Shown here piece by piece: positions 41,273 through 49,982 of a DNA stretch of 50,762 bases; position 1 is the stretch's first letter; each line of letters starts with the position of its first letter. Below the pieces are notes generated by a model. The model was not told the origin of the DNA and did no database searches. It worked only from the letters and a program-made list of their open reading frames with translations. The DNA is from Candidatus Magasanikbacteria bacterium GW2011_GWA2_56_11. GTDB taxonomy: Bacteria > Patescibacteriota > Patescibacteriia > Magasanikbacterales > UBA922. The DNA lies in NCBI GenBank assembly GCA_001004885.1, contig LCRX01000013.1:47993-98754 (forward strand), read 5' to 3'. The position numbers were made by a program, and so were the translations under genes.

Positions 41273-42478
41273 ATGAAAAAACGAATCCTCGTGATTACTC
41301 CCAAATTTCCCTTTCTTGACCGGGGCGCTTGCCAGCAGGATCGGACAGAGGGGATTTTAAATTTGGTGCGCTACGGCTACGAAGTGCGCGTTATCACCAA
41401 GACGACGCCCAAGTATGAAGAAGCGGTGGCGCGGGTGGCGGCCGAGCATGGTATAGCTATTATTCCGGTGCCGTATAAATACGCCAAATATTTAACTTTC
41501 AAGCAGAGAGCGGCCCGGCGTTTTAGGCAGGTGTTTAACCCTCGATACTGGGACGGAGCGGCTTATGAGTATTTCGATCCGGAGATACAGGCGGCCCTCG
41601 CGCGCGAGCTCTCCGACCACCGCCCTGATCTTGTTTGGTTTGATTATACTTACCTGTGGCCGCTTTACCCCCAGATACGCCGGGCGGGCATCCCGATTAT
41701 TACCCGTTCCATTAATTTTGAACCGACGCATTTTCTCCAGGAGGAAGGCCGGAGTCCGTGGCATCTGCTTAAATTTTTGCCCAAGCTCGCTAGCGAGTGG
41801 CGAGCTATAAGGGGCAGCAACCTGCTTTTGGCCATTACTCCGTCTGAAGAGGGGATTTACCGTCGGCTCTGCGGCCGAACCCCGGTTATCACCCTGCCGC
41901 TGCGCGGCCTGCCCAAGTGCCTAAAAAAAGATCGTCCGACAGCCGATCGCCGACCTTTGAACGTCTTTTTCATGGGTTCGAGCTACAGCGTGCCGCACAA
42001 TCTCGGAGCGGCTGAATTTTTGGTCCGGGAGGTTATCCCCGAGGTGCTGAAACGCGCTCCGGGGGAGTTTCGTTTTGTTATTTTCGGCGCCAAGCTGCCG
42101 CCGGACATCGCTGACCACCTGCCGGAGCAGACCGAATATGGCGGCCTGATAGATCCCGAAGTTGGCCTGGCGGACATGGATATCGCGATAATCCCGTCTT
42201 TGTTCGGGGCCGGCATGCAGCAGAAAATTTTTGAACCGCTCTGCCGGGGAATTCCGACCGTGGCTTCGGCCCGCGGTCTGGCCGGCTATCCTTTTGATCC
42301 CGGGATCCATCTTTTGACGGCTGGCACCCGGGAGGAGTTTGCCGCGGCGGTGCTCAGACTGCGGGACCGTGATTTGCGCGCCCGCCTGTCGCTCGCGTCC
42401 CGGGAGCGGGCCCAGGAACTTTTTTCTCCGGCCGTCATTGACGGGATTATCCGGCAAGCCTTGACTGACTGTTTATGA
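41273..42478 (+). CDS. GT4-like glycosyltransferase
   Basis: The protein is 401 aa. The N-domain begins ILVITPKFPFLDRGACQQDR, with DLVWFDYTYLWPLYPQIRRA and ITRSINFEPTHFLQEE. The C-domain shows NVFFMGSSYSVPHNLGAAEF, LLTAGTREEFAAAVLRLRDR, and IIPSLFGAGMQQKIFEPLCR followed by GIPTVAS. This matches the Glyco_trans_1_4 group, which typically has GAGMQQKIFE-like sequence in place of the classical EGFG. It is full length, with the first ATG used. It overlaps the next gene by four bases (ATGA), so the GT genes of this run are translationally coupled. Donor and acceptor unknown. Confidence 0.85.
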   Translation: MKKRILVITPKFPFLDRGACQQDRTEGILNLVRYGYEVRVITKTTPKYEEAVARVAAEHGIAIIPVPYKYAKYLTFKQRAARRFRQVFNPRYWDGAAYEYFDPEIQAALARELSDHRPDLVWFDYTYLWPLYPQIRRAGIPIITRSINFEPTHFLQEEGRSPWHLLKFLPKLASEWRAIRGSNLLLAITPSEEGIYRRLCGRTPVITLPLRGLPKCLKKDRPTADRRPLNVFFMGSSYSVPHNLGAAEFLVREVIPEVLKRAPGEFRFVIFGAKLPPDIADHLPEQTEYGGLIDPEVGLADMDIAIIPSLFGAGMQQKIFEPLCRGIPTVASARGLAGYPFDPGIHLLTAGTREEFAAAVLRLRDRDLRARLSLASRERAQELFSPAVIDGIIRQALTDCL

Positions 42479-43632
42479 AGCTTATCTACGTGGCCAACGC
42501 CCGTCTGCCCACCGAAAAGGCGCACGGGCTCCAGATCGTGTCGATGTGTGAGGCTTTGGCTCGCTCCGGCGCGGACTTGACTTTGTTGAGTTTGGGTCCG
42601 GGCGACTCTGCCCAGGATATTTTTACTTATTATAACGTAGAGCCTCTGTTTGCCGTTGAGTACCTGGCAAAAACGCCGCAGCGGGTGAGCACACCGGCCG
42701 CTTTTCGCCTCCGGCAGCTGCGGTTTTCCTGGCAGGTATGGCGGCGCCTCTGGCCGGACCGCCGGAAAGCGGTCGTTCTCACGCGCGACGAGCTGACCGG
42801 CTGGGGGCTTAGCTGCCTGGGCGTCCGGGTTTTTTACGATATGCACGGCTTTCCGGAACATAAACGGTGGCTGTGGAAACTGGCGTTGCGCGCTTTGACC
42901 GGTATTGTTGTTACCAATCACTGGAAGAAAAGGCAGTGCCAGGAGCGCTTCCGCATTCCCGCAGAAAAGATGATGGTGGCGCCGAACGGCTACGATCCGC
43001 GCCTGTTTCCGGTCCCTGGCGCTGGCCCGGCCCGGGAAGATTTGCGCCGGGCGCTGGGTTTTCCCGCCGCTAAGAAAGTGGTGCTCTACACCGGAAATTT
43101 TTATGACTGGAAAGGCGTCCATACTCTGGGTAAGGCCGCCGCTTTGTTGCCCGAGACGGCTGTCTGGTTTGTCGGCGGGAGCGAAGAAGAGGCCGTCAAG
43201 TTTCGCGATCGTTATCGCGCGCTGCCGAATGTGCGGGTGCTCAGTTATCGGCCGCATGCCCAGATACCGCAATATTTACAGGCGGCAGACGTGCTGGTGC
43301 TGCCGAATTCGGCCCGCGCCGAGGATCCGCGCTTTGCCGTGTACTCCCAATTCGACACCTCGCCCATGAAGTTATTTGAGTATATGGGGAGCGGTACGCC
43401 CATAGTGGCCACGGATCTTCCCTCCGTACGTGAGATCATTGACGAGACTACGGCCGAGTTTTTCCCGCCCGATGATCCCGACAGGCTGGCTGCCGCCATC
43501 AAAGAGGTGCTCGAGAATGAAACCGCGGCCAAACTCCGGGCCGGCCGGGCCCGCGAGCGAGTGGCCCGCGAGTTCACCTGGGATAGGCGTTCCGGCCGGC
43601 TTTTGGAATTTATCCGCACCCGGATTCAGTAA
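42475..43632 (+). CDS. GT4-family glycosyltransferase
   Basis: The protein is 385 aa and starts within the stop of the previous gene. The N-domain carries LIYVANARLPTEKAHGLQIV, a common start in GT4 enzymes acting on cell-surface glycans, and FYDMHGFPEHKRWLW. The hinge is APNGYDPRLFPVPG. The C-domain has VLYTGNFYDWKGVHTLGKAA, DVLVLPNSARAEDPRFAVYS, and DTSPMKLFEYMGSGTPIVAT with a PMKLFEYM variant of the nucleotide-binding helix. It is complete. Function is assigned at family level only. Confidence 0.85.
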   Translation: MKLIYVANARLPTEKAHGLQIVSMCEALARSGADLTLLSLGPGDSAQDIFTYYNVEPLFAVEYLAKTPQRVSTPAAFRLRQLRFSWQVWRRLWPDRRKAVVLTRDELTGWGLSCLGVRVFYDMHGFPEHKRWLWKLALRALTGIVVTNHWKKRQCQERFRIPAEKMMVAPNGYDPRLFPVPGAGPAREDLRRALGFPAAKKVVLYTGNFYDWKGVHTLGKAAALLPETAVWFVGGSEEEAVKFRDRYRALPNVRVLSYRPHAQIPQYLQAADVLVLPNSARAEDPRFAVYSQFDTSPMKLFEYMGSGTPIVATDLPSVREIIDETTAEFFPPDDPDRLAAAIKEVLENETAAKLRAGRARERVAREFTWDRRSGRLLEFIRTRIQ

Positions 43633-43642
43633 TTGTGTTTTT

Positions 43643-44725
43643 ATGAAGATAGGCATTGTGCTGCATCCTTTTGGCGAGGAACATCCGGCCGGGTTGGCCC
43701 GGACCATATTGGAGCTGGCCAAAGGACTTATCAGTCTCAAGACTGAACACGAATTTATTATTTATGTTAAAGACAAACCGCGCTTGGCGCTCGACTTTCC
43801 GCCCGGAAACTGGCGTGTCCAGGCGCTCGGCGGAGGACGGCTGTGGCTCGAGAGGCTCTGCCGGGCAGAGAGGGCGGACGTGTATCTTTTTAATACTCCT
43901 GTCTTGCCGGTGGCAAAAAAACCTGGACCGGCCGTAGTGATCGCGCTCGATTTCGCCTATTGGCTCTTGCCGGCCCGCTCTTGGAGCGCGCGCTGGCGGC
44001 GTCTGGCTACTTACGGTTATCATTGGCTGTCGCTCAAGCGGGCGGACCGGGTGATAGCTATTTCGCAGGCTACCAAAGATGACTTGAAGCGCTTTTTCCA
44101 CGCGCGGCCGGAGCGCGTGGACGTAGTTTATTGCGGGTATCGCCGGATCAGCCGGATACCGGAAATACCAGTGGCCGCTCCGGAGCATTTTTTTCTTTTT
44201 GTCGGCGTCGTCAAGGAGCGCAAAAACGTGCGGCGCGTGGTGCGGGCTTTCGCCGCGGTAGCCGATAAACTGCCGGCGATGCAGCTGGTAATCGGCGGAC
44301 ACGCGGCCGGAGAATATGCGGAGAGTATCCGCCAATTTATCGAGGATAAGCGGCTCGAACACCGGGTAACATGGCTCGGTCATCTGAACGATGGGCAGCT
44401 TTCCTACCTGTACAAACGGGCTACCGCTTTGGTTTTCCCCTCCCTTATTGAGGGCTTCGGTTTTCCCGTGCTCGAGGCCATGGACGCCGGACTGCCGGTT
44501 ATTACTTCGCGCGGCTCCTCTTTGGGGGAAATAGCGCTCGACAGCGCCTGGCTGGTTGATCCGTTGGATGAAGGCGATATCGCCCGGGCGCTCTCGCGCC
44601 TCGCGAGCGATCCGGCCCTGCGGGAAAAACTGCGGGAGCGGGGATTGGCCCGGGCCAGTCAGTTTTCTTGGGAAAAAGCGGCGCGGGAAACCCTGGATAT
44701 TTTGGAGCGGGCCGGGGGAAAATAA
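43643..44725 (+). CDS. GT4-family glycosyltransferase
   Basis: The ATG at 43643 begins MKIGIVLHPFGEEHPAGLAR, the natural GT-B start; open frame upstream of it lies inside the preceding gene. The protein is 360 aa. AVVIALDFAYWLLPARSWSA and RVIAISQATKDDLKRFF belong to the N-domain. FLFVGVVKERKNVRRVVRAF, LGHLNDGQLSYLYKRATALV, FPSLIEGFGFPVLEAMDAGL with Glu-x7-Glu, and SRGSSLGEIALDSAWLVDP resemble the mannosyltransferase group of GT4. Last gene of the six-gene run headed by leader copy C. Confidence 0.85.
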   Translation: MKIGIVLHPFGEEHPAGLARTILELAKGLISLKTEHEFIIYVKDKPRLALDFPPGNWRVQALGGGRLWLERLCRAERADVYLFNTPVLPVAKKPGPAVVIALDFAYWLLPARSWSARWRRLATYGYHWLSLKRADRVIAISQATKDDLKRFFHARPERVDVVYCGYRRISRIPEIPVAAPEHFFLFVGVVKERKNVRRVVRAFAAVADKLPAMQLVIGGHAAGEYAESIRQFIEDKRLEHRVTWLGHLNDGQLSYLYKRATALVFPSLIEGFGFPVLEAMDAGLPVITSRGSSLGEIALDSAWLVDPLDEGDIARALSRLASDPALREKLRERGLARASQFSWEKAARETLDILERAGGK

Positions 44726-44729
44726 CTGC

Positions 44730-44758
44730 TTGCGAGCCGGCGCACGCTATGTTATTAT
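44730..44758 (+). promoter_or_regulatory. Promoter feeding leader copy D
   Basis: TTGCGA (44730-44735), 17 bp, TATTAT (44753-44758). Transcription would start about six bases before the element. Confidence 0.6.
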
Positions 44759-44770
44759 GGCTTCTATCAC

Positions 44771-44928
44771 GAACTCACAGCGAGTTTCCACCTTTTCGCC
44801 TCAAACATAGACTGATTTTCGCGGCACCAAAACTCGCTCTTACAGGCTCAGACATTGGCGCCGCGAAAATCAGTCTATGTTTCGGCTCGACTTAGAAAAG
44901 AGAATTGCTAATAACTCACTACCAGTTC
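44771..44928 (+). repeat. Hairpin-leader element, copy D
   Basis: The stem arms at 44804-44830 and 44855-44881 pair over 27 bp with one mismatch, around a 24-nt loop. The ends are GAACT and AGTTC. The element stops 21 bp before the ATG at 44950. Confidence 0.9.
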
Positions 44929-44949
44929 CACGACTTAACTTCCACCACT

Positions 44950-45987
44950 ATGGGTAAAAAGATTCTTCTTATCGGCGGCGCCGGTTTTATCGGCATCAAT
45001 GCCGCCCAAAGATTTCTGGAAGAAGGCCACGAGGTTACCATTTTGGATAATCTTTCCCGGCGGGGGACCGACCTTAATTTATCCTGGCTCCGGGCCGCCT
45101 ACCCGGACCGTTGGCGGTTTGTGCGCGGCGACATCCGTTTTGACCGCGAGTTGCTGGAGCAGGAGGTAGCCGGGCACGAGGCGATTTACCAGCTGGCGGC
45201 CCAGGTGGCGGTAACGACCTCGGTTGCCAATCCGAGAGAAGATTTTGAGATCAACGCGCTCGGCACGTTCAACGTCCTCGAGGCTGCCCGCTTGGCCGGG
45301 CATAAGCCGCTTATCGTATACTCGTCTACGAATAAAGTGTACGGCGATCTCGAGACGCTCGCTATCCGGGAAGACGAAAAACGCTACGCTTTAAGCGACT
45401 ATCCCGCCGGCATTTCCGAGAGCTATCCGCTGGATTTTCACTCTCCTTACGGCTGCAGCAAGGGCGCGGCCGATCAATACATGCATGATTACGCGCGGAT
45501 ATACGGCCTGCCGACCGTAGTGCTGCGCCAGTCATGCATTTACGGGCAGCACCAGTTCGGCATTGAAGACCAGGGTTGGGTAGCCTGGTTTATCATCGCC
45601 TTTCTTTCCCACCGCCCGGTTACGCTCTACGGAAACGGGAAGCAAGTGCGCGATATCCTGTTTGTAGATGATTTAACCCGTCTCTACAGCTTACTTTTTG
45701 TCAACCGCGAGCAGGCAGCCGGTAAGATATATAATGTCGGCGGCGGATCTGAAAATACCATCTCTCTGCTAGAGTTTCTCGGTCATCTCAGAGACGAGTA
45801 CGGCTTTGATATTACTTGCCGCGCCGCCGACCCCCGGCCCGGAGATCAGAAAGTGTTTGTTAGCGATAACTCGGCTTTGGAACGCGACCTCGGATGGAAA
45901 CCGGCGGTCGGTTCGTTGGCCGGGATTGAGAAAATCACCGCCTGGATCAGGGAAAATTTACCTCTCATTCAGTCGCTCTACACCTAA
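44950..45987 (+). CDS. NAD-dependent epimerase resembling CDP-paratose 2-epimerase
   Basis: The ATG at 44950 begins GKKILLIGGAGFIGINAAQR; open frame upstream lies in the leader. The protein is 345 aa. The extended SDR motifs are GGAGFIG for NAD binding, YSSTNKVYGD, and SPYGCSKGAADQY with the catalytic Tyr and Lys. RQSCIYGQHQFGIEDQGWVA followed by WFIIAFLSHRPVTLYGNGKQ is the signature of CDP-tyvelose/paratose 2-epimerases, which interconvert CDP-3,6-dideoxyhexoses in O-antigen synthesis. No CDP-sugar dehydratase is seen in the window, so the nucleotide could differ. Leader copy D precedes it and two genes follow in the same direction. Confidence 0.85.
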   Translation: MGKKILLIGGAGFIGINAAQRFLEEGHEVTILDNLSRRGTDLNLSWLRAAYPDRWRFVRGDIRFDRELLEQEVAGHEAIYQLAAQVAVTTSVANPREDFEINALGTFNVLEAARLAGHKPLIVYSSTNKVYGDLETLAIREDEKRYALSDYPAGISESYPLDFHSPYGCSKGAADQYMHDYARIYGLPTVVLRQSCIYGQHQFGIEDQGWVAWFIIAFLSHRPVTLYGNGKQVRDILFVDDLTRLYSLLFVNREQAAGKIYNVGGGSENTISLLEFLGHLRDEYGFDITCRAADPRPGDQKVFVSDNSALERDLGWKPAVGSLAGIEKITAWIRENLPLIQSLYT

Positions 45988-46025
45988 AACCGTTTAGTGG
46001 CTGCCGGCTTTGGCGGCGTCTCCTT

Positions 46026-47831
46026 ATGAAAGCGCGTATTTTCTGGGCGGTATTTTGCGGGCTTAACCTGCTCGTAGGCACCATATACGCGCTGCCGCAC
46101 GGTATACGTTTTTTCGAGTTGAAGGCCGCCGGAGAGCGGTATATCCCCCTCACGGGCGAGTCCCACTTCGACACGATGAATGTCCAGGGAGCGCGGTACC
46201 GCGAAATTCTCGACGGGCGCCTTATCTCCGGAGAGGTGGACACGGTTGAACATGCCGACGCTCCGTCTATTTGGCCGCTTTTGAGCGCCGCTGTCTTCGC
46301 TCCGTTTTTGTGGGGCACGAAATCGGTATTAGCCACGCTGGTTATAACCGATTTTGTTTTCCCCATGTTCATCTTTTCCGCCTTTTTTTTGTTGTTGAAC
46401 CGACTGACCCGGGCGCCTTTGGCCGCTCTGCTTGCGGCCTATATTTTTATGCTTTTTCCCGAGCTGGCAGTGTTATTCCCTCCGGGTTCGGTGAGCGAAT
46501 TAAAAACTTTGGTCCTGCAGTTTTTGCCCTTTCTTCCGGAGACTCCGGTGGTTCATTTGCTGTATCTAAGGCGCGAGGCTTTTATTCCGGGGGCTCCTTT
46601 TTTCATACTGACTTTGTACGGCCTGCACCGGGTTTTGACGACGCGGGAAAAGAAGTGGACTATCCTGGCGGGTGTATTTTTCGGCTCGCTATTCTACTTC
46701 TATTTGTATTATTGGATTTTTATCGGCATCACCCTGGGCACTTTGATTGTTGTTTCGGCTCTGCGAAGAGACGGTCGAACCTCGGCTCTGCTGTCTGTCG
46801 GACTGGTTGCCCTGGCGGTTTCCGTTCCGTTTTGGGTAAGCCACCAGCGTTTAGCAAATTTGCCGCAGTACGGAGAGCTTGCCGGCCGGGCCGGTATAGA
46901 GATCGGCCGGGCGGTCCGGCTTCACCTGTGGCCGACGTACCTGCTGTATGCCGGCATGGCCGCTCTGGCGCTCTGGCTGGGAGACAAACTCAAGCGGCAG
47001 TCTGAGTCCATACTGGTGGCAGCGGTTTTGGCGGCAGAAATCATCTCCTATAACATTCAGGTAATTACCGGCTTTAATATTCAGTCCGATCATTGGAGCG
47101 GGCGGGTCTTTGTCAGCGCGCAAAGTTTCGTTGTCGCGGCCCTGGCATGGTACGCCGTCCGCTATGCCCTCGAGCGTTACCCGGCGTGGGCCGTGCGGGC
47201 GCGGATGGCCGGCCTGGCGGTCCTGGTGGCAGGGGCGTCCTCTTTGAGTCTCCACGTCGTCCGGCATCATTTTCGGGTAGAGAGCGCTTCGGCCGCTATT
47301 TACACTGTGCCGTCTGAACTTATGGCGGCCTATGACTGGCTCAACCTCAATACCCCGGTTGATAGCGTAGTCTTGAGTCCGGCTCTTGAGACTAATATCG
47401 ATCTGGCGGTGTACACCCACAATAAGCTGTTTTTGGCCCGGGCGCAAAATACGATAGCGGGGGAAGAGGAAATTCTTGACCGGATGCACGCTGCCTACGC
47501 GCTGGGGGCTGTTAGCCCGGAGTATCTTAACGCTCTGCTCGGCACGGAGCGGGGGATAATGTATTTTTTTTCCGTTTCCTACGAAAGCCGCGCGCTTGAC
47601 CGGTATCTTCGGCCGGACCGTTACCCGGGATTGGCTTTGCCAGCCGCTGTCCGGAGCCGCGTTATTCAGGATTACTCCCAATACGCGCTGCCGGCCGTAA
47701 TGCCTTACCGGGTAGAGTACATATTTATCGGACCGCGTGAAAAAGAGATGGGTTTTTCCCGGCCGCGCCTGGCCGGTTACCCCAAGATATATGATGAGGG
47801 CGGAGTTGAAATTTATTTTTTTTCCGACTAG
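46026..47831 (+). CDS. Multi-pass membrane protein, possible GT-C-like enzyme
   Basis: The protein is 601 aa. It has an N-terminal membrane helix and an extracytoplasmic stretch with ESHFDTMNVQGARYREILDG, then about ten membrane helices between residues 85 and 430. A soluble C-terminal domain of about 160 residues follows (ELMAAYDWLNLNTPVDSVVL, VYTHNKLFLARAQNTIAGEE, YIFIGPREKEMGFSRPRLAG). The overall shape, many helices plus a soluble tail in a glycan locus, resembles GT-C enzymes and other uncharacterised Patescibacteria membrane proteins. I do not see a definite catalytic motif, so a sugar-transfer role using lipid-linked donors is a guess. It ends four bases before the next start. Confidence 0.7.
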   Translation: MKARIFWAVFCGLNLLVGTIYALPHGIRFFELKAAGERYIPLTGESHFDTMNVQGARYREILDGRLISGEVDTVEHADAPSIWPLLSAAVFAPFLWGTKSVLATLVITDFVFPMFIFSAFFLLLNRLTRAPLAALLAAYIFMLFPELAVLFPPGSVSELKTLVLQFLPFLPETPVVHLLYLRREAFIPGAPFFILTLYGLHRVLTTREKKWTILAGVFFGSLFYFYLYYWIFIGITLGTLIVVSALRRDGRTSALLSVGLVALAVSVPFWVSHQRLANLPQYGELAGRAGIEIGRAVRLHLWPTYLLYAGMAALALWLGDKLKRQSESILVAAVLAAEIISYNIQVITGFNIQSDHWSGRVFVSAQSFVVAALAWYAVRYALERYPAWAVRARMAGLAVLVAGASSLSLHVVRHHFRVESASAAIYTVPSELMAAYDWLNLNTPVDSVVLSPALETNIDLAVYTHNKLFLARAQNTIAGEEEILDRMHAAYALGAVSPEYLNALLGTERGIMYFFSVSYESRALDRYLRPDRYPGLALPAAVRSRVIQDYSQYALPAVMPYRVEYIFIGPREKEMGFSRPRLAGYPKIYDEGGVEIYFFSD

Positions 47832-47835
47832 TCCT

Positions 47836-48585
47836 GTGGGCACGTACAATGAGTACCAATATAAGGATTTTTTGCAGCGGGAGTCCGACCCGTATGCCCA
47901 GGCCAAGTACCGGGTGGTTTTGGAGTATTTGCGGGACCGGCCGGGAGCAACGATTTTAAATGCGGGCTGCGGATCGGGAGAACTTTCTTTTTTGCTCGCC
48001 GCCGCCGGGCACAGTGTGGTGGGGATCGACCCCGGAGCGGAATATATCGCGCTCGCGGCTGCCGGCGCGGCCGAGCGCGGCTGTCTCGGCCGCTGTTCCT
48101 TCCGGGTGAGCTCGATAGCCGAGTTTGCCGCCGGGAATAAATTTGACTGCGTAGTGGCGACCGACGTGCTTGAACACATTGAAAACGATGCCGCGGCTTT
48201 GGACCAGCTTCTTAATCTGTTGCGCCCTGGCGGCTCTCTGATCATTACGGTTCCGGCCTTGCCCGCGTTATTCGGGTACCACGACGAGCTTCTGGGCCAT
48301 TTTCGGCGTTACACGCGTTCCAGTTTGCGGGCCTTGCTCGACGCCAGGCCGGTACTTGAAGTAAAAAAAATCCGTTATTTTGGTTTTACGCTGTTGCCGG
48401 TCTGTTGGCTTTTCAGCCGTTATCTGCGCCGGCCGTACCCGGCGGCGTCGCTTTCCGGCCGGTCGGTTTCGGTGCGGCAGATCATTTTACGCCTTCTTTT
48501 GGCCTTTGATCGGACCGTCCCCATGCCTTTGGGCACCAGTTTAATCTCCCTGGCCGTAAAGACGGGCGAGAAAACGGCCGATTAA
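47836..48585 (+). CDS. SAM-dependent class I methyltransferase
   Basis: The best start is the GTG at 47836, four bases after the previous stop; the frame is open further upstream only inside that gene. The protein is 249 aa. Motif I is ILNAGCGSGELSFLLAAAGH, then VVGIDPGAEYIALAAAG, KFDCVVATDVLEHIENDAAA and LLRPGGSLIITVPALPALFG. HFRRYTRSSLRALLDARPVL is frequent in methyltransferases next to polyprenyl-phosphate GTs. The C-terminus contains two weak hydrophobic stretches. It probably modifies a lipid-linked or glycan intermediate. The substrate is not known. Confidence 0.8.
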   Translation: MGTYNEYQYKDFLQRESDPYAQAKYRVVLEYLRDRPGATILNAGCGSGELSFLLAAAGHSVVGIDPGAEYIALAAAGAAERGCLGRCSFRVSSIAEFAAGNKFDCVVATDVLEHIENDAAALDQLLNLLRPGGSLIITVPALPALFGYHDELLGHFRRYTRSSLRALLDARPVLEVKKIRYFGFTLLPVCWLFSRYLRRPYPAASLSGRSVSVRQIILRLLLAFDRTVPMPLGTSLISLAVKTGEKTAD

Positions 48586-48587
48586 AA

Positions 48588-48614
48588 TTGACAAGCAGGC
48601 CCGTTTGGTATACT
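48588..48614 (+). promoter_or_regulatory. Possible promoter before the GT2 gene
   Basis: TTGACA (48588-48593) and TATACT (48609-48614), the latter preceded by TGG. The spacer of 15 bp is short, but an extended -10 could compensate. Confidence 0.5.
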
Positions 48615-48657
48615 TTTCAATCGAGCTCGGTAAAGATTAGGCGCGTGTTTCGGTTCT

Positions 48658-49584
48658 ATGATTTCAATTGTTATCCCGGTTTACAACGAGGAAGGAAACG
48701 TCCTGCCGCTCCACGAAAAGCTAAAGGCGGTGCTGACCGCGCTTAACGAACCGTACGAAATCATTTTTATTGACGACGGCTCCACCGACCGCACTGTCGA
48801 GCGCCTGAAAACGCTCCGTCCGGTCAGAATTATCATTTTGACCATGGATTTTGGCCAAACCTCGGCCCTCGATGCCGGCCTCCACGAGGCCAAGGGGGAC
48901 ATTATCATCACCATGGACGGCGATTTACAGAACGATCCGGAGGATATCCCCCTTTTGGTCAGCACCATCCGCTCGGGTTACGATGTCGTTACGGGCTGGC
49001 GGCAGGACCGGCATGATACCGCCAACCGGCGAATTTTGTCCCGCCTGGCTAACTGGCTCACCGCTAAAATTACCGGACTCACAATTCATGATTCGGCCTG
49101 CGCTCTCAAGGCTTACCGCCGCGAGGTCATCGCCGATGTGCGTCTTTATGGCGAAATGCACGTTTTTTTGCCGGCCTTTCTCCATGGCCGGGGGGCGCGG
49201 GTGATAGAGATTCCGGTCCGCCATCACGCCCGCCATTCAGGCCTGTCGAAGCATTACTTTTTTAAAGCGGTCAAAAATTTGTTCGATCTCATGACCATCA
49301 AATTTTTGGTGCTCATGACCGGCCGGCCGTTGGTTTTTTTCGGCGGCACCGGATTGGCGGCGGTTTTTTTGGGCCTGGTGGCCGCCGCGGCCGCTCTGTA
49401 TCTCAAATTGGCCGGGCAGCGCAACTTCGGCCAGACCCCGCTTCCGATTCTGACGGTTTTTTTTATCCTGTCCGGAATGCTTTTTTTTATGATCGGCTTT
49501 TTGGCCGAGCTTATACTGCGGGTTTACTTTGAATCGAGCCGCCGTACTCCGTATTCGGTCCGGGAACGCATTCAAAAAGAATAA
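48658..49584 (+). CDS. GT2-family polyprenyl-phosphate glycosyltransferase
   Basis: The protein is 308 aa. Residues 1-230 are a GT-A domain: ISIVIPVYNEEGNVLPLHEK, IIFIDDGSTDRTVERL, MDFGQTSALDAGLHEAKGDI, and the metal-binding ITMDGDLQNDPEDIPLLV. LSRLANWLTAKITGLTIHDS, CALKAYRREVI and IPVRHHARHSGLSKH follow. Two transmembrane helices close the protein (about 235-255 and 268-292). This is the DPM1/ArnC/GtrB layout: the enzyme moves a sugar from a nucleotide donor to polyprenyl phosphate on the cytoplasmic face, to supply GT-C-type transferases such as the preceding membrane protein might be. It is complete. Confidence 0.9.
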   Translation: MISIVIPVYNEEGNVLPLHEKLKAVLTALNEPYEIIFIDDGSTDRTVERLKTLRPVRIIILTMDFGQTSALDAGLHEAKGDIIITMDGDLQNDPEDIPLLVSTIRSGYDVVTGWRQDRHDTANRRILSRLANWLTAKITGLTIHDSACALKAYRREVIADVRLYGEMHVFLPAFLHGRGARVIEIPVRHHARHSGLSKHYFFKAVKNLFDLMTIKFLVLMTGRPLVFFGGTGLAAVFLGLVAAAAALYLKLAGQRNFGQTPLPILTVFFILSGMLFFMIGFLAELILRVYFESSRRTPYSVRERIQKE

Positions 49585-49589
49585 TCTGT

Positions 49590-49982
49590 ATGCAAGCCGT
49601 TATTCTCGCCGCCGGGGAAGGAACGCGGATGCGTCCTTTAACGCTCACCACTCCGAAGCCGTTGGTTTCGATCGGCGGCCGGACATTGCTTGACCATATT
49701 GTGTCGGTTTTTCCCGATGAGATTGGAGAGATAATTCTGGTAGTCAGATATTTGGCCGACCAGATTAAGGCCTATTGCGGGACAGATTTCCACGGTCGAA
49801 AGGTAACCTACGCCGAAGGGTCGGCGCTCGGGAGCGCTTACAGTTTCCTGGCGGCGGCGCCCTTTATACGCGACGAGCGTTTCTTGTTCGCCAATGGAGA
49901 TGAATTTCCTGATCCGGAAGACATCAAGGCCTGTCTTGAATATGCCTCGTTTCTCGCAACTGAAAAGCTTGCAGTGGCATGA
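49590..49982 (+). CDS. Chimeric ORF: sugar-1-phosphate nucleotidyltransferase start joined to a DUF433 tail
   Basis: The first ~105 residues are a normal sugar-nucleotidyltransferase N-terminus: AVILAAGEGTRMRPLTLTTP, KPLVSIGGRTLLDHI and FLFANGDE. They should continue for at least another 120 residues. Instead, from about 49910, the protein reads PDPEDIKACLEYASFLATEK and stops. That tail matches the C-terminal helix of DUF433 antitoxin-like proteins, and the next gene encodes DUF5615, the usual partner of DUF433. The join is therefore between two unrelated genes in one frame. It is either an assembly chimera or an illegitimate recombination, and the nucleotidyltransferase as read would be inactive. 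Confidence 0.7.
   Translation: MQAVILAAGEGTRMRPLTLTTPKPLVSIGGRTLLDHIVSVFPDEIGEIILVVRYLADQIKAYCGTDFHGRKVTYAEGSALGSAYSFLAAAPFIRDERFLFANGDEFPDPEDIKACLEYASFLATEKLAVA
49910..49982 (+). pseudogene. 3' remnant of a DUF433 antitoxin-like gene
   Basis: EDIKACLEYASFL is the conserved final helix of DUF433. It lies directly before, and overlaps by ATGA, the DUF5615 gene, the expected order for this pair. The N-terminal ~55 residues are missing. Confidence 0.6.
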
